Shown here one piece after another: positions 20,182-29,359 of a stretch of 64,000 bases of DNA. Below the pieces are notes generated by a model. That model saw nothing but the letters and a program-made list of their open reading frames with translations, did not search any database and was not told the DNA's origin. A program made the position numbers and the translations under genes. Where the stretch lies: NCBI GenBank assembly GCA_958298945.1, contig OY282609.1, forward strand, positions 32,585,212-32,649,211, written 5' to 3'. This DNA is from Atherix ibis. Lineage: Eukaryota > Arthropoda > Insecta > Diptera > Athericidae. Each line of letters begins with the position of its first letter. Positions within the stretch are counted from its first letter, which is position 1.

Positions 20182-22406
20182 TGGCGAAATTGAAAACTGA
20201 TATTGGTGAAAACATTCAAATCTATATGGACGATATTTTAATCGGAAGCGAAACGGTGGCAGATGGGATGACTAAATTAAAGAAAACATTTAACGCATTG
20301 AGAAAATTTAAATTAACATTAAATTTAAAAAAATGTTCTTTCTTACAACGACACGTGAATTATTTAGGACATCAGATACTGCCAGATGGAATTTTTCCGG
20401 GAGAATTGAAAACGAATGCTGTTGCAAATTTTAAACAACCCACTAATGTTAAAGAAACAAGACAATTCTTGGGTCTTTGCGGGTATTTTCGTAAGTTTGT
20501 GCAAGATTTCGCAATTATTGCCGCTCCTTTGACGAAACTATTGAAAAAGGACGAAAAGTTTTGCTGGACCAACGATCAAGAAAAAGGATTTCTCGAGCTG
20601 AAAAAGGCGTTTGTTAATAAGCCATTATTAACCTCATATAAAATGAACGCGAATCATGAGGTCCACACGGATGCGAGTGCCATAGGATTAGCCGGAATTC
20701 TAATGCGGCGAGATGATGGTAGGCTACAACCGGTTGCTTATTATAGTCGTACCACAAGTGCGTCAGAAGCGAAATTTCATAGCTACGAGCTAGAAACTTT
20801 AGCAATAGTGGAGTCATTGGAGAGGTTTAAGTATTACCTTTTGGGAAAAACCTTCAAAGTAGTCACCGATTGTGCATCGTTAAAAACTACGATGACGAAG
20901 AAAGAGTTAATTCCAAGAATTGCTCGTTGGTGGCTTTGTTTACTGGACTTTGACTTCACATTGGAGCACAGAAGTGGAAATCGGATGGCTCATGTTGACG
21001 CCCTGAGCCGGCAGCCAGCTGAAGAACGGGAGTCGCAAATAGACACGGCTCATCTGAAATTATTTAGTATCGATCTTTCACAGGTAGACTGGCTATTGAC
21101 GATGCAAATGCAGGACCCAGATTTACAACAAATCATTGCAAAACTACAATCACCAGAGAAAGACAAACATATTTCAAAAGAGTTTTGTTACGAGCAACAT
21201 AGGTTATTTAAAAAAATCGATGACACCAAACGATGGGTTGTGCCAAAAGCGGTACGGTGGAGAATTGTACGAGAATGTCACGACTTGGCGGGACATTTGG
21301 GTCTGGAAAAAACCCTTGACCGATTGAGGAAATGGTACTGGTTTCCCAAGATGCGCGACTATGTAACAAAATACTTAAAATCATGCGTTGAATGTTGTTA
21401 CTTTAAAAAACCAAGTGGCAAGGCAGAGGGTGAGTTACATTACGATTTAATTGAACCTATTTTATTTAAGTGTCTACACTTGGATCACCTGGGACCGTTT
21501 TCGAAAAGCAGCCGTGGAAATTTTCATGTGCTGGGGATATCGGATGCTTTCAGTAAATTCGTCATTCTGCGTGCTGTTAAAACGACGAATACTGCAGCTG
21601 TAATAAAAATCTTGGACGAAGTTTTCAGTTATATGGGTACCCCAGAAACCATTATAACCGACCGAGGGACGGCTTTTTCCTCAAAAGTATTTGAATCTTT
21701 CTGTCAGGATCACGTTATAAGACACGTGAAGGTAGCAGTACGGACACCCAGAGCCAATGGGCAGATCGAGCGTGTCAACAAAACAATAACTGCCGCAATA
21801 TCTTCTGCTGCAGTAAATGAACGAAAATGGGACGAATCGTTAACAAACATTCAATGGACGCTAAATACAATGACGTCATCCACGACCAAGAGAAGTCCTC
21901 ACGAAATTATATTTGACTTCAAACCCAGAGATACGTTGAAGAATAAAATAATTCTTCATTTGCATCACGAGATTCAGGATACCAGCATCCCATTAGATGG
22001 CGTCAGGAATGAGGTTGCCGAAAACATAAATCAAAAGCGTGAAGTATGGAAAAAACGATATGATCACCAACACCGTAAACGAACGCTTTACTGCGTTGAC
22101 GATTTGGTGATGGTTGAAAACGAGCCCAGCAGTACGGGGCAATCGCGCAAAATGCAGCCCAAATACAAAGGCCCATATATCGTTACCAAACTGTTAGGTA
22201 ATGATCGATATCTAGTTGAAGATATCCCAGGCGCTCCGAGAAAGCAGCGACAGTACGCAGGCCTTTACGCCACCGACAAAATGAAAAAATGGTGCGTCCT
22301 CCCACCAGATGATGCCGAAACCGACCGAATCGAGGACGATCCGAATGGTCAGGAAAGCCGAGTTGTCACCGATTCACCACCGGGGAATACCCCCACAACT
22401 ACATAG
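20139..22406 (+). CDS. Element B Pol: end of RT, RNase H, integrase
   Basis: The frame opens at FGLKNAPTEFQKLM, just after a deletion that removed the RT region between motifs 2 and 4, including the first catalytic Asp. It continues with the YMDD box (IQIYMDDILIG), RNase H ([44 protein letters not shown]), the integrase HHCC (CHDLAGHLGLEKT ... CVECC), and the triad LHLDHLGPF, ITDRGTAF and GQIERVNKT. A basic C-terminal domain follows (PKYKGPYIVTKLLGNDRYLV). The stop (22404-22406) lies 43 bp inside the 3' LTR, so the LTR's first bases are coding in this frame. Apart from the RT gap the reading frame is clean. Confidence 0.92.
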   Translation: MFGLKNAPTEFQKLMAKLKTDIGENIQIYMDDILIGSETVADGMTKLKKTFNALRKFKLTLNLKKCSFLQRHVNYLGHQILPDGIFPGELKTNAVANFKQPTNVKETRQFLGLCGYFRKFVQDFAIIAAPLTKLLKKDEKFCWTNDQEKGFLELKKAFVNKPLLTSYKMNANHEVHTDASAIGLAGILMRRDDGRLQPVAYYSRTTSASEAKFHSYELETLAIVESLERFKYYLLGKTFKVVTDCASLKTTMTKKELIPRIARWWLCLLDFDFTLEHRSGNRMAHVDALSRQPAEERESQIDTAHLKLFSIDLSQVDWLLTMQMQDPDLQQIIAKLQSPEKDKHISKEFCYEQHRLFKKIDDTKRWVVPKAVRWRIVRECHDLAGHLGLEKTLDRLRKWYWFPKMRDYVTKYLKSCVECCYFKKPSGKAEGELHYDLIEPILFKCLHLDHLGPFSKSSRGNFHVLGISDAFSKFVILRAVKTTNTAAVIKILDEVFSYMGTPETIITDRGTAFSSKVFESFCQDHVIRHVKVAVRTPRANGQIERVNKTITAAISSAAVNERKWDESLTNIQWTLNTMTSSTTKRSPHEIIFDFKPRDTLKNKIILHLHHEIQDTSIPLDGVRNEVAENINQKREVWKKRYDHQHRKRTLYCVDDLVMVENEPSSTGQSRKMQPKYKGPYIVTKLLGNDRYLVEDIPGAPRKQRQYAGLYATDKMKKWCVLPPDDAETDRIEDDPNGQESRVVTDSPPGNTPTTT

Positions 22407-22600
22407 ACAGACAAGTGTGGTGAGATTGGGCTCGAGAACGACACGGCAGTCGAAGAACGTACGTGAACGAGAACGGGTGAAAAACTATTTTTGTACGCTA
22501 CATTAAATAAAGCCGTTGAGCAATATTATTTTATTACTTTAACTGTCGCCTAGTATTTTTATTTATTATTAACGTTCATTCTTATAATTCCATCTTGACA
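22364..22600 (+). repeat. 3' LTR of element B
   Basis: 237 bp, one difference from the 5' LTR. It is followed by AAGG, the target duplication, and then by element A sequence. Confidence 0.94.
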
Positions 22601-22950
22601 AAGGTAACTGGTCTATCCTCCCCGTTTGGCATTTCGTGCATTAGTACTGCTGCTATGCCCTGGTCGGATGCGTCTGTCACTAGTTTTATCGGATAATCTG
22701 GGTTATAGTGTACCAAATTTCTGTCCGATGCTAGTTCTTTCTTGACTTCAATAAATGCCTTTTCTGCATTTCTTGTCCATTGAAATCTTTCTTTGTTTTG
22801 TACTTCATAAATCGGCTTCAACATTTTAGCTAATCTCGGTACAAATTTTCCGTAGGATGTCACCAGTCCTGTGAATGCTCTTACATCTGTTATGTTTTCT
22901 GGTCTCTTTGCTTCGACCATTGCTGCGATTTTTTCTGGGTCCTTGAACAA
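22601..22950 (-). CDS. Element A Pol: RT thumb and RNase H start
   Basis: The minus-strand frame from 22950 reads FKDPEKIAAMVEAKRPENIT, AFTGLVTSYGKFVPRLAKML and FQWTRNAEKAFIEVKKEL. It continues with the RNase H start (KLVTDASDQGIAAVLMHEMP, EDRPVTF), where element B interrupts it at 22600. It belongs to the protein that starts in the upstream frame (22826-23887). The change of frame lies near YLVHHKQEWVV (about 22965). A single missing base there explains it. Confidence 0.9.
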
Positions 22951-23887
22951 CCCATTCTTGCTTATGATGTACCAGGTATCTGATTTCTTCCTGGAAAAAC
23001 TGGCACTTTTTGAGGTTAAGCTTTAGTCCAGCTTCCTCTAACCTCTGCAAAACTTCGTTTAAATTTTGCATATGCTCGTTATTATTTCTGCCCGTCACCA
23101 CTATGTCGTCTCGAAATGCTGCAGTTCCTTTGGCCCCTTGTAATACTTTTTCTACTACCTTGTCGAACTCTGCTGCTGCCGTTTTCGTTCCATAGGGTAA
23201 TCGGTTGTGCAAATAAATACCCTTAGGTGTGCTCCATGCGCACAATTTCTTTGATCTGTCAGTCAGCTCTAGCTGATTGTAGGCCGCTAACATATCCAAT
23301 TTCGTGAACCTTTCTCCATCTCCCAGTTCTGCGAATACTTCTTCCACTTTTGGTGCGGGGTGTTTTACATCTTGCATGTACTTATTGATCGTGACCTTGT
23401 AATCGCCACAGATCCTTACTCCACCTCCTTTCTTTAGCACAGGCACTAATGGTGTGCCCCATTCGTTGTGCTTTACCTTGGTGAGTATTCCTTCTTTTTC
23501 CAGTTGGTCTAGCTGATCTCCTATTGTCTTCTTGAAAGCAAACGGTGTCGCCCTGGGTTTGCAGAACACTGGTTTCGCATTATCTTGCATCTTTATGTCT
23601 ATTTTGCCGTATTTATACCTTCCGAACTTGCCGTCGAAAAGTGTCTTGTGCTTGTCGATTATTTCTTGTAGTTTTGGTACTTTTAATCCAACATGGTTGA
23701 TTTCCACTATCTTATATCCTAGTGCTTCCATCATGTCTCTACCCAACAATAATCTACAGCCTGTTTTTATGACTATTAATTGACATTTTGCCTTTTTTCT
23801 ACCTGCCTTTATTTCTACGTAGATCTGACCTTCTGGTGCAATTGCGCTCCCGTCATAGAATCTTAACGTAGTATTCACTGGTTGCAA
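22826..23887 (-). CDS. Element A Pol: protease end and reverse transcriptase
   Basis: The minus-strand frame includes LLLGRDMMEALGY (end of protease), then RT motifs EWGTPLVPVLKKGGGVRICGDY, FTKLDMLAAYNQLEL (first Asp), LPYGTKTAAAEFDKV and AAFRDDIVVTGRN (the YXDD box, here FRDD with both catalytic Asp kept). Correct frame ends near 22970; the remaining codons to 22826 are out of frame. The 5' end overlaps the gag frame by 13 bp in the -1 frame. Because the protease active site DSGAS sits in the gag frame and the rest here, either frameshifting or an indel joins them. Confidence 0.9.
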   Translation of the reverse strand: MQPVNTTLRFYDGSAIAPEGQIYVEIKAGRKKAKCQLIVIKTGCRLLLGRDMMEALGYKIVEINHVGLKVPKLQEIIDKHKTLFDGKFGRYKYGKIDIKMQDNAKPVFCKPRATPFAFKKTIGDQLDQLEKEGILTKVKHNEWGTPLVPVLKKGGGVRICGDYKVTINKYMQDVKHPAPKVEEVFAELGDGERFTKLDMLAAYNQLELTDRSKKLCAWSTPKGIYLHNRLPYGTKTAAAEFDKVVEKVLQGAKGTAAFRDDIVVTGRNNNEHMQNLNEVLQRLEEAGLKLNLKKCQFFQEEIRYLVHHKQEWVVQGPRKNRSNGRSKETRKHNRCKSIHRTGDILRKICTEIS

Positions 23888-25074
23888 TTTATGCTGTGAT
23901 AGATGCCTTTTGTATAAATCACCGATCTGCTTGCTCCTGAATCAAGTTCAGCTAGCAATTGCTTGTTTCCTATCTTTATTTGGATTTGCGTCGGTTTGAC
24001 GTATCCTGCCTTTGTTGCTTGAAAGTGAACCTCTTCGCTCGTCCAGTCGTGGTTTTCTATCTCCACGAAGTGCTGTTTAGCTTGTTCCTTTCCTTTTTTC
24101 TGGCATATTTTTCCTAAATGCCCTATTATACCGCAACGGTTGCATTTATAGGATTTAAATTTGCAGTCTGCGGACTCGTGGTTGCTATAACCGCAATAAT
24201 TGCATTGTTTGCCGCCCTTTGACTCCTTGTTAAATTTCTTTTTATAGCTTTCTTTACCGGCTTTGCTTTGGTTTATGGCTTCACTTTGCTTACTTTTTCT
24301 GCCAAAGCTTACCCTATGTACGTTAATTTCCTGATGCGATTGTATAAGAGCTGCCTCTTTCTTCTTCGCAATTTCGACGATTTGCTCAGACCCCTTTTTA
24401 TGGTCTTCTTCGCACACGCGATCTAAAATCTTGCCTTTCTTTAGACCCGCTACGAACTTATTCGTAATCATCAAGTCGAGCTGCGCACCCCATTGGCACG
24501 TGCTGGCTTTATCTTTCAAGCGTATATACCACTGGCTAATCGACTCATTCTCGCCTTGCTTTAAGTCGAAAAATTCCGTGCGTTCACGGAATACCGATAT
24601 TGTCTTTGAGAATTGATTTTTCAGTATAGCACATAATTCCTCGTATGTTTTTTGCGATGGTAATACTGGGTCGCACAAATTTGCGAGTACTCCATAACCT
24701 TTTGTCCCAATGACCGTTATGAGCGTAGCCACCTTTCTACGTGGCTCCAGTATGTTATTTACTATAAAGTATTGTTCTAATCTTTCTTGGTAGTTTTTCC
24801 AATCCTCGTGCTCATTATATTCTGCGACACACCCTACTGTGGCTGAATATACTTGCACGTTTTGTATCGGTGCCGGCGTTCCTCCGTTTCCGCCTGTTGC
24901 GTTATTCTGTGTTGTGTCCATGTGCGTTCCTCGCTGGTTATTTAACCTCAGCCAATCTTTTTCCATATCCTCTATTACGGCATTTGCCTTGTTTCTTTCC
25001 ATTCTGACTCTTTCCAGCATGATTTGGGCCTCTCTAAGCTGTTCTTGTAATTCTCGTGCTTGGGCCTCATCCAT
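23875..25074 (-). CDS. Element A Gag with protease active site
   Basis: I choose the Met at 25074 (MDEAQARELQEQLREAQIML, a coiled coil) over the in-frame one at 25116, which follows a poly-lysine made by an A-run. A Gag core follows (WKNYQERLEQYFIVNNI, FSKTISVFRERTEFFDLKQ, ISQWYIRLKDKA). There are two CCHC knuckles, CNYCGYSNHESADC and CNRCGIIGHLGKIC (about residues 288-322). Near the end is LLAELDSGASRSVIY, the aspartic protease active site (about residue 376). The frame stops shortly after, and protease continues in the overlapping pol frame. Confidence 0.92.
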   Translation of the reverse strand: MDEAQARELQEQLREAQIMLERVRMERNKANAVIEDMEKDWLRLNNQRGTHMDTTQNNATGGNGGTPAPIQNVQVYSATVGCVAEYNEHEDWKNYQERLEQYFIVNNILEPRRKVATLITVIGTKGYGVLANLCDPVLPSQKTYEELCAILKNQFSKTISVFRERTEFFDLKQGENESISQWYIRLKDKASTCQWGAQLDLMITNKFVAGLKKGKILDRVCEEDHKKGSEQIVEIAKKKEAALIQSHQEINVHRVSFGRKSKQSEAINQSKAGKESYKKKFNKESKGGKQCNYCGYSNHESADCKFKSYKCNRCGIIGHLGKICQKKGKEQAKQHFVEIENHDWTSEEVHFQATKAGYVKPTQIQIKIGNKQLLAELDSGASRSVIYTKGIYHSINCNQ

Positions 25075-25209
25075 CTTGTATGAACCTTTTTTTTTTTTTT
25101 TTTCCCTCGACTTCAATCACAAATTCACTTCTTACGAGATTTCCCGCACTGATTTCACTACACCTTTTAACTTTCTTTTTTCACTTTTTACTTTTTACCT
25201 CGTCGCCAA

Positions 25210-25390
25210 TGTAATATATTAGACTTATTTATTTATGTATAATTCTTATGATTTATATAGAGACATGTAAACTGCATGACGGTGTCTACATGACTGACTC
25301 ATCCATTGCTGTGTGGCATTGATGTGTGTGAAACATCACGCCACCCGGTTTATAGTCATGGCTGGGTGTACAATATCTCGATATACTACA
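25210..25390 (-). repeat. 5' LTR of element A
   Basis: 181 bp, identical to 15196-15376. On the minus strand TTGGCGACGAGGTAAAAAG follows it, the presumed primer-binding site. ACTTA at 25391-25395 is the target duplication. Confidence 0.95.
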
Positions 25391-25395
25391 ACTTA

Positions 25396-26455
25396 TAAAC
25401 ACAACAGTATATACACCAAAATATACACATATTTATATTTGGTTATGTTGTACCACTACCACTGTTCACTAAATTATTTAGATCCACTGGTCGTTATTTG
25501 AAAAAATTATGATCTTCCCTTAACCCCGAAAACACAACAACGCTTAGAAAATATTCAATTTAATTTTCATGTTGTCAACACTGTTGTGCAGATTTAGTCA
25601 AATTTAACTTTTCTTTTATTATTGTATTTGTCAAAGCTTTGTTGATTCAAATCCATTTCTACTGATAGTTTACTAAAACAAAAATACAAGCATTATTATA
25701 TTAAATAAAGTATATAACTTTTTAAAAATACTTATTTTTTCTATTTTAACTTGTTTGTAAGGAATTTCTCAGTACAATACTTGCTACTCATTCATGTATA
25801 GAAACCAAACATTTAATTTTATATACGGAGAAGGGAGACAAATCTATTTATTTATATGCACCATCCATAATAAGAAATAATAAAATTACAAATTCTTCAA
25901 ATATTCAAAATGTTTTCTTTGAAACATTTCTTTTCAAATATAAAGCAACGAAAATAAGTTATTTATTGAACGAAACAACAAGAAACCATATAGAATTTGA
26001 ACCAATATTTTAGATTAATACATAAATAATTATTGTATCACATTTTTGACCAAATCTGTTTTTAACATAATTAAATCGGTTATTTACTTTCAAAAATTTA
26101 GTAATATTTGAAAGTAAATAACCGATTTACTTTTAAAATATTCTTGGGTATTAAATTATTAAATGAATAACGAATTTAATTATAATTTAAAAAATTACTA
26201 ATTCGTCAAATAATTACAAATAATGTCAGAATTGATTTCGTTTTAATTTTGATAAAATATAATTCTTACAAAGGCAGAAAAGAAATTGTAAATAATCACC
26301 GTAAATGTATTGTAGAATGGAAACAATTTAGATTAAAAAAATTGTTTTCTTCATTCGAATCGGATAGTTTCTAGAATTTCTCGGTTTATTTGAAGCGTAA
26401 AAATTCAATTATAATAATTTATCAAAAAAATATCTGAAAATAAAGATTTATGAAT
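25396..26455. other. AT-rich stretch without gene; contains one inverted repeat
   Basis: No coding signal is visible. The only structure is the 23-bp palindrome at 26072-26129, listed separately. Confidence 0.55.
26072..26129. repeat. Perfect 23-bp inverted repeat, 12-bp spacer
   Basis: Arms 26072-26094 and 26107-26129 (TAAATCGGTTATTTAC... and its complement) are exact. No transposon sequence is recognisable on either side. Confidence 0.95.
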
Positions 26456-27283
26456 TAGTAAACACAAAAAATGGGATTCCCAAAATAACGCAAGATTTGA
26501 ATTTCAACGCAAAACATAAAAGGAGCGCGTGACAGATGTCAGATCAGGGCTATTAAAAATGGATCGCTACACGAGGAAACAACGCGTTTTCATTGTTCAG
26601 CAATATTTCAAAAATAATGAAGTTGCCGCAGCTACAATTCTCAATCTTCGTACAAAATCTGGTTGGAATAGTAGTTTAACTTTTTCAGCTGGGAAGAGAA
26701 TAATTAAAAAAAAAAATACGGAGAACAAGTCGTTCAACTCAAAACATCGAAGCAGTTCGTGAAAGTGTTGCTGAGAGTCCAAGAACTTTAGTTCGACAAC
26801 CGTGGTTATGAATTGGGCATTGGGAGAAGCTCTCTGTAGCGTGTGCATGGAAGATTTACATCTTCATGCTTACAAAGTTGAATTGAGTCAAGAACAAAAG
26901 CCTACTAGTCGCGCACAGCTCATTTTATCTCGATGGCTTTGTTAATCGACAAACTTGTCTCATTTGGGGTTCAGAAAATTCACGAGTGATTGTTGGGAAA
27001 TAAAAGTATCCACAACGTGTTACTTTTTGATACAAATTTTAGGCTGCAGGCATCATCGGACCATTCTTCTTTGAAAATGCAGCTGATCAGGCTGTTAATG
27101 GTGCATGTTATCGCGGCATGATAATCCCGTTTTTTTTACCTAAATATTGTATATGAATGCGGACGACATGTGGTTTTAACAATACGGTTCCACATGCCGT
27201 ACAGCCTTAGAAATAATTCAATTACTGCATGAGTCATTTCCTGGTCGTGTAATTTCCTATTTTACCGATCAGAATTGTCTGAG

Positions 27284-28218
27284 GATTCCAGCATAACCCG
27301 GAAACGGATGGGACTCAACTTTGTCGTATTTTGTGTTGCATTCATCTTTCACGTTCAGTAACCACAACCAATAACCAATGCCGAATGCAGTCACTAGGTC
27401 ATCTTAAGGGCCACTAAAGAGAATGTGAAACTGAGAGGTTTGGACAGATTGATTGCAGTCAATTAGAGCCTCTGAATAGGCTGCGAAACTGCGAGGCTTC
27501 ACTCTGAATAGGCTGTGAAACTGTGATGCTTCACTCTGAAGAGGATGTGAATCTGCGAGGCCTCATTCTGAAGAGGCTGTGAAACTGGGAGGCTTGGAGA
27601 GATTGATTGCAGCCAATAAGAGCCCTTGAATAGGCTGTGAAACTGCGAGGCTTCATTCTGAAGAGGCTGTGAAACTGTGAGGCCTCATTCTGAAGAGGCT
27701 ATGAAACTGGGATGCTTGGAGAGATTGATTGCAGTCGCTAAGAGCCTCTGAATAGGCTGCGAAACTGCGAGGCTTCACTCTGAAGATGCTGTGAAACTGC
27801 GAGGCTTGGAGAGATTTATTGCAATCGCTAAGAGCCTCTGAATAGCCTGCGAAACTACGAGGCTTCACTCTGAATATGCTGTGAAACTGTGATGCTTCAC
27901 TCTGAAGAGGATGTGAAACTGCGAGGCCTCACTCTGAAGAGGCTGTGGAACTGGGAGGCTTCACTCTAAAGAGGCTGTGAAAATGGGAGGCTTGGAGAGA
28001 TTGATTGCAGTCTCAACTACCATCCTAATTGCCAACAGTTCGCCCTTGAAAGGAGAACTTCAATTTGGTAAGAATCCAAACTTCATTTCGCGATATTAAC
28101 CGCCAACAAGCTGACGAACTGCTAAGAACTTTCTGTGGTCATTGACAAAGGCATCTGTTAACATGTGTGGAATCACCGAATCTATCTACTAATTAATAGA
28201 AACAGATTCCTATAGCAG
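27284..28218. repeat. Unclassified repeat X, copy 1, inserted in the DD41D transposase gene
   Basis: It starts at CAGCATAACCCGGA and ends near GATTCCTATAGC. The flanks join to consecutive transposase codons (about D-Q-N-x-x-R / R-S-C-D-L). Its outer parts (27290-27400, 28010-28218) match 30945-31222 well: CAGTAACCA..CAATAACCAATGCC, GTTCGCCNTTGAAAGGAGAA, GCGATATTAACCGCCAACAAG and AACATGTGTGGA. The centre holds a minisatellite absent from copy 2. I see no open frame and cannot name the family. ATTCC at both ends may be a target duplication. Confidence 0.75.
27425..28010. repeat. Minisatellite, about 32-bp units in a higher-order pattern
   Basis: Units of the form GAGGCTGTGAAACTGCGAGG + CTTCACTCTGAA recur about 12-15 times with changes. 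They alternate with a longer unit containing TTGGAGAGATTGATTGCAGT + CGCTAAGAGCCTCTGAATAG. The period of the long-plus-short blocks is irregular. An open frame on the minus strand (27653-27868) is only translation of this repeat. Confidence 0.9.
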
Positions 28219-28490
28219 ATCTGCGATTTAACTGCGATTTTTCTTTAGGTTTTTTTCAAGTCTTACGTTTATGCCAACAAAGCCACGACCACCCACGCCT
28301 TGAAGGAAGAAATTGAGGGCTGTATCAACAAAATGCAACAACATTTATGCAAAACGTCATGGGAAATTTCAATAAAAGAGTGTGTATGTGCCAGCAAACC
28401 CGTGGTGGCCATTTAGCCGATAAACTATTCTTAATGAATTAATAAACAAATTTACTATTTTTAATTATAAACCTGTGTTTTCTGTCAAAC

Positions 28491-29355
28491 TTACTTCTTG
28501 CATGTATTTTTACTTATAAATTCAAATATGATAAAAATGGATGGACCAAATACGACCATCGTTCATGAAAGACTACGTGATTGAATTGTTTCAATTCTTT
28601 TCTTTTGCAAAAAATGGTTTTTCAAAGAAAATTTGAATTCCCTTATTTCTAAAGACTTATTCTACAAGTTTTTTTTTACTTGATTTGATTATAATCTCCT
28701 CGTAAAATATATCTGATGTTACCTCGACTTATTTGATATTTTACTCCACATTACAGATTTGCTCACATTTTGAATGACGTTTGCTGACATTCTGATAATG
28801 AACGTTAGGAATATTTTAACCAAACAATTTCAATGTGTTTTTCTCTAGGAAATAAGTTCAATTGAAATTAATTAAACGCAAACAGTTATGTTGAATTTGT
28901 TTTTGTATTTTTTGTACATTATATATAATTATTTTATTTACATATTTTTATAATTTATGTTATCTTTTTAATATAGAATGCTTTTAAAAAATAGAAATTT
29001 AAATTTTAGTAATTTTTTAACAATTAGACATTAGGTGAAATCTGCGCCATCTATTGGTCGATATTTTTCAAACGGTTCGAAAATAAACATATTATCCCGA
29101 ACTATTACCAAACTGTATTTACATAAACCATACAAATGTAATTTAATTAATTTTTTGTTAACATCTACATTGGTTAAGTAACGATGGATCAACAAGTTAG
29201 TAAGAATACGCTATGTGCACCAAAAATAACTGTTCTGTTTAAGCAACAAACCGAAAAATGGAACAACGTGTATGGACCCCCGTACGTCAGATTTTCGTAT
29301 AAGAGTATATATATGCAATTTTCTGGCCGAATTATCTTAAAAGCATGACACCCAC
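28491..29355. other. AT-rich stretch, nothing recognised
   Basis: No open frame, terminal repeat or RNA gene is supported between the DD41D element and the next mariner. Confidence 0.55.
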
Positions 29356-29359
29356 TTGA

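Larger units (their letters stand above)
17454..22600 (+). mobile_element. Ty3/gypsy LTR retrotransposon B inserted in element A
   Basis: A 5147-bp element with 237-bp LTRs (17454-17690 and 22364-22600) that differ at one base (acaTgg versus acaCgg), and a 4-bp target duplication AAGG (17450-17453, 22601-22604). It lies in the opposite orientation to A and splits A's RNase H codons exactly. After the 5' LTR the sequence TCAGAAGTGGGATCGAAG resembles the complement of a tRNA-Leu 3' region and is the likely primer site. It encodes gag-protease and pol without env. About 300 bp of reverse transcriptase are missing, so this copy could not have transposed by its own enzyme if the loss predates insertion. 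Confidence 0.95.
15196..25390 (-). mobile_element. Ty3/gypsy LTR retrotransposon A (Mag-like), interrupted by element B
   Basis: Two LTRs of 181 bp (15196-15376, 25210-25390), identical by eye, bracket minus-strand gag, protease, RT, RNase H and integrase. The target duplication is ACTTA on both sides. On the minus strand the primer-binding region after the 5' LTR reads TTGGCGACGAGG. The polypurine tract GCGGGGAAGAG abuts the 3' LTR. Without element B (5147 bp plus the 4-bp AAGG duplication) and the 260-bp duplicated insert, it would be about 4.8 kb. There is no env. Integrase and the two-knuckle Gag resemble Mag/SURL-type elements (family assignment inferred). Identical LTRs mean recent insertion. 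The copy is nevertheless broken by element B, by the duplication and by two reading-frame shifts. Confidence 0.95.
26460..28490 (+). mobile_element. DD41D (rosa-like) mariner, degenerate, split by a repeat
   Basis: The transposase begins at ATG 26559 (MDRYTRKQRVFIVQQYFKNN, then AAATILNLRTK), then degenerates. Recognisable later parts are VRESVAESP, FVNRQTCLIWGSENSRVIVG and AGIIGPFFFENAADQAVNG, then a mutated WFQQ-type second motif and SFPGRVIS. At about 27283 the reading breaks off. It resumes at about 28219 with RSCDLTPLD-like sequence, KSYVYANKATTTHALKEEIE and CQQTRGGHLAD, the transposase C-terminus. Between them lies a foreign repeat with a minisatellite. Several stops and indels make it dead. 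It is a different copy, and probably a different lineage, from the remnant at 2.2 kb. Confidence 0.8.

Noticed and set aside
24839..25222. 127-codon frame with hydrophobic stretches
   Set aside because: Antisense of element A Gag. The apparent membrane segments come from the complement of charged codons.
15196..25390. Possible envelope gene, making A or B an errantivirus-like element
   Set aside because: No open frame lies between integrase and the LTR in either element. B's pol ends in the LTR and A's integrase ends about 24 bp before it.
27653..27868. 71-codon frame with internal repeats (KPRSFAxYSEALSDCN)
   Set aside because: It is translation of the minisatellite. The repeats reflect the DNA array, not a protein repeat family.
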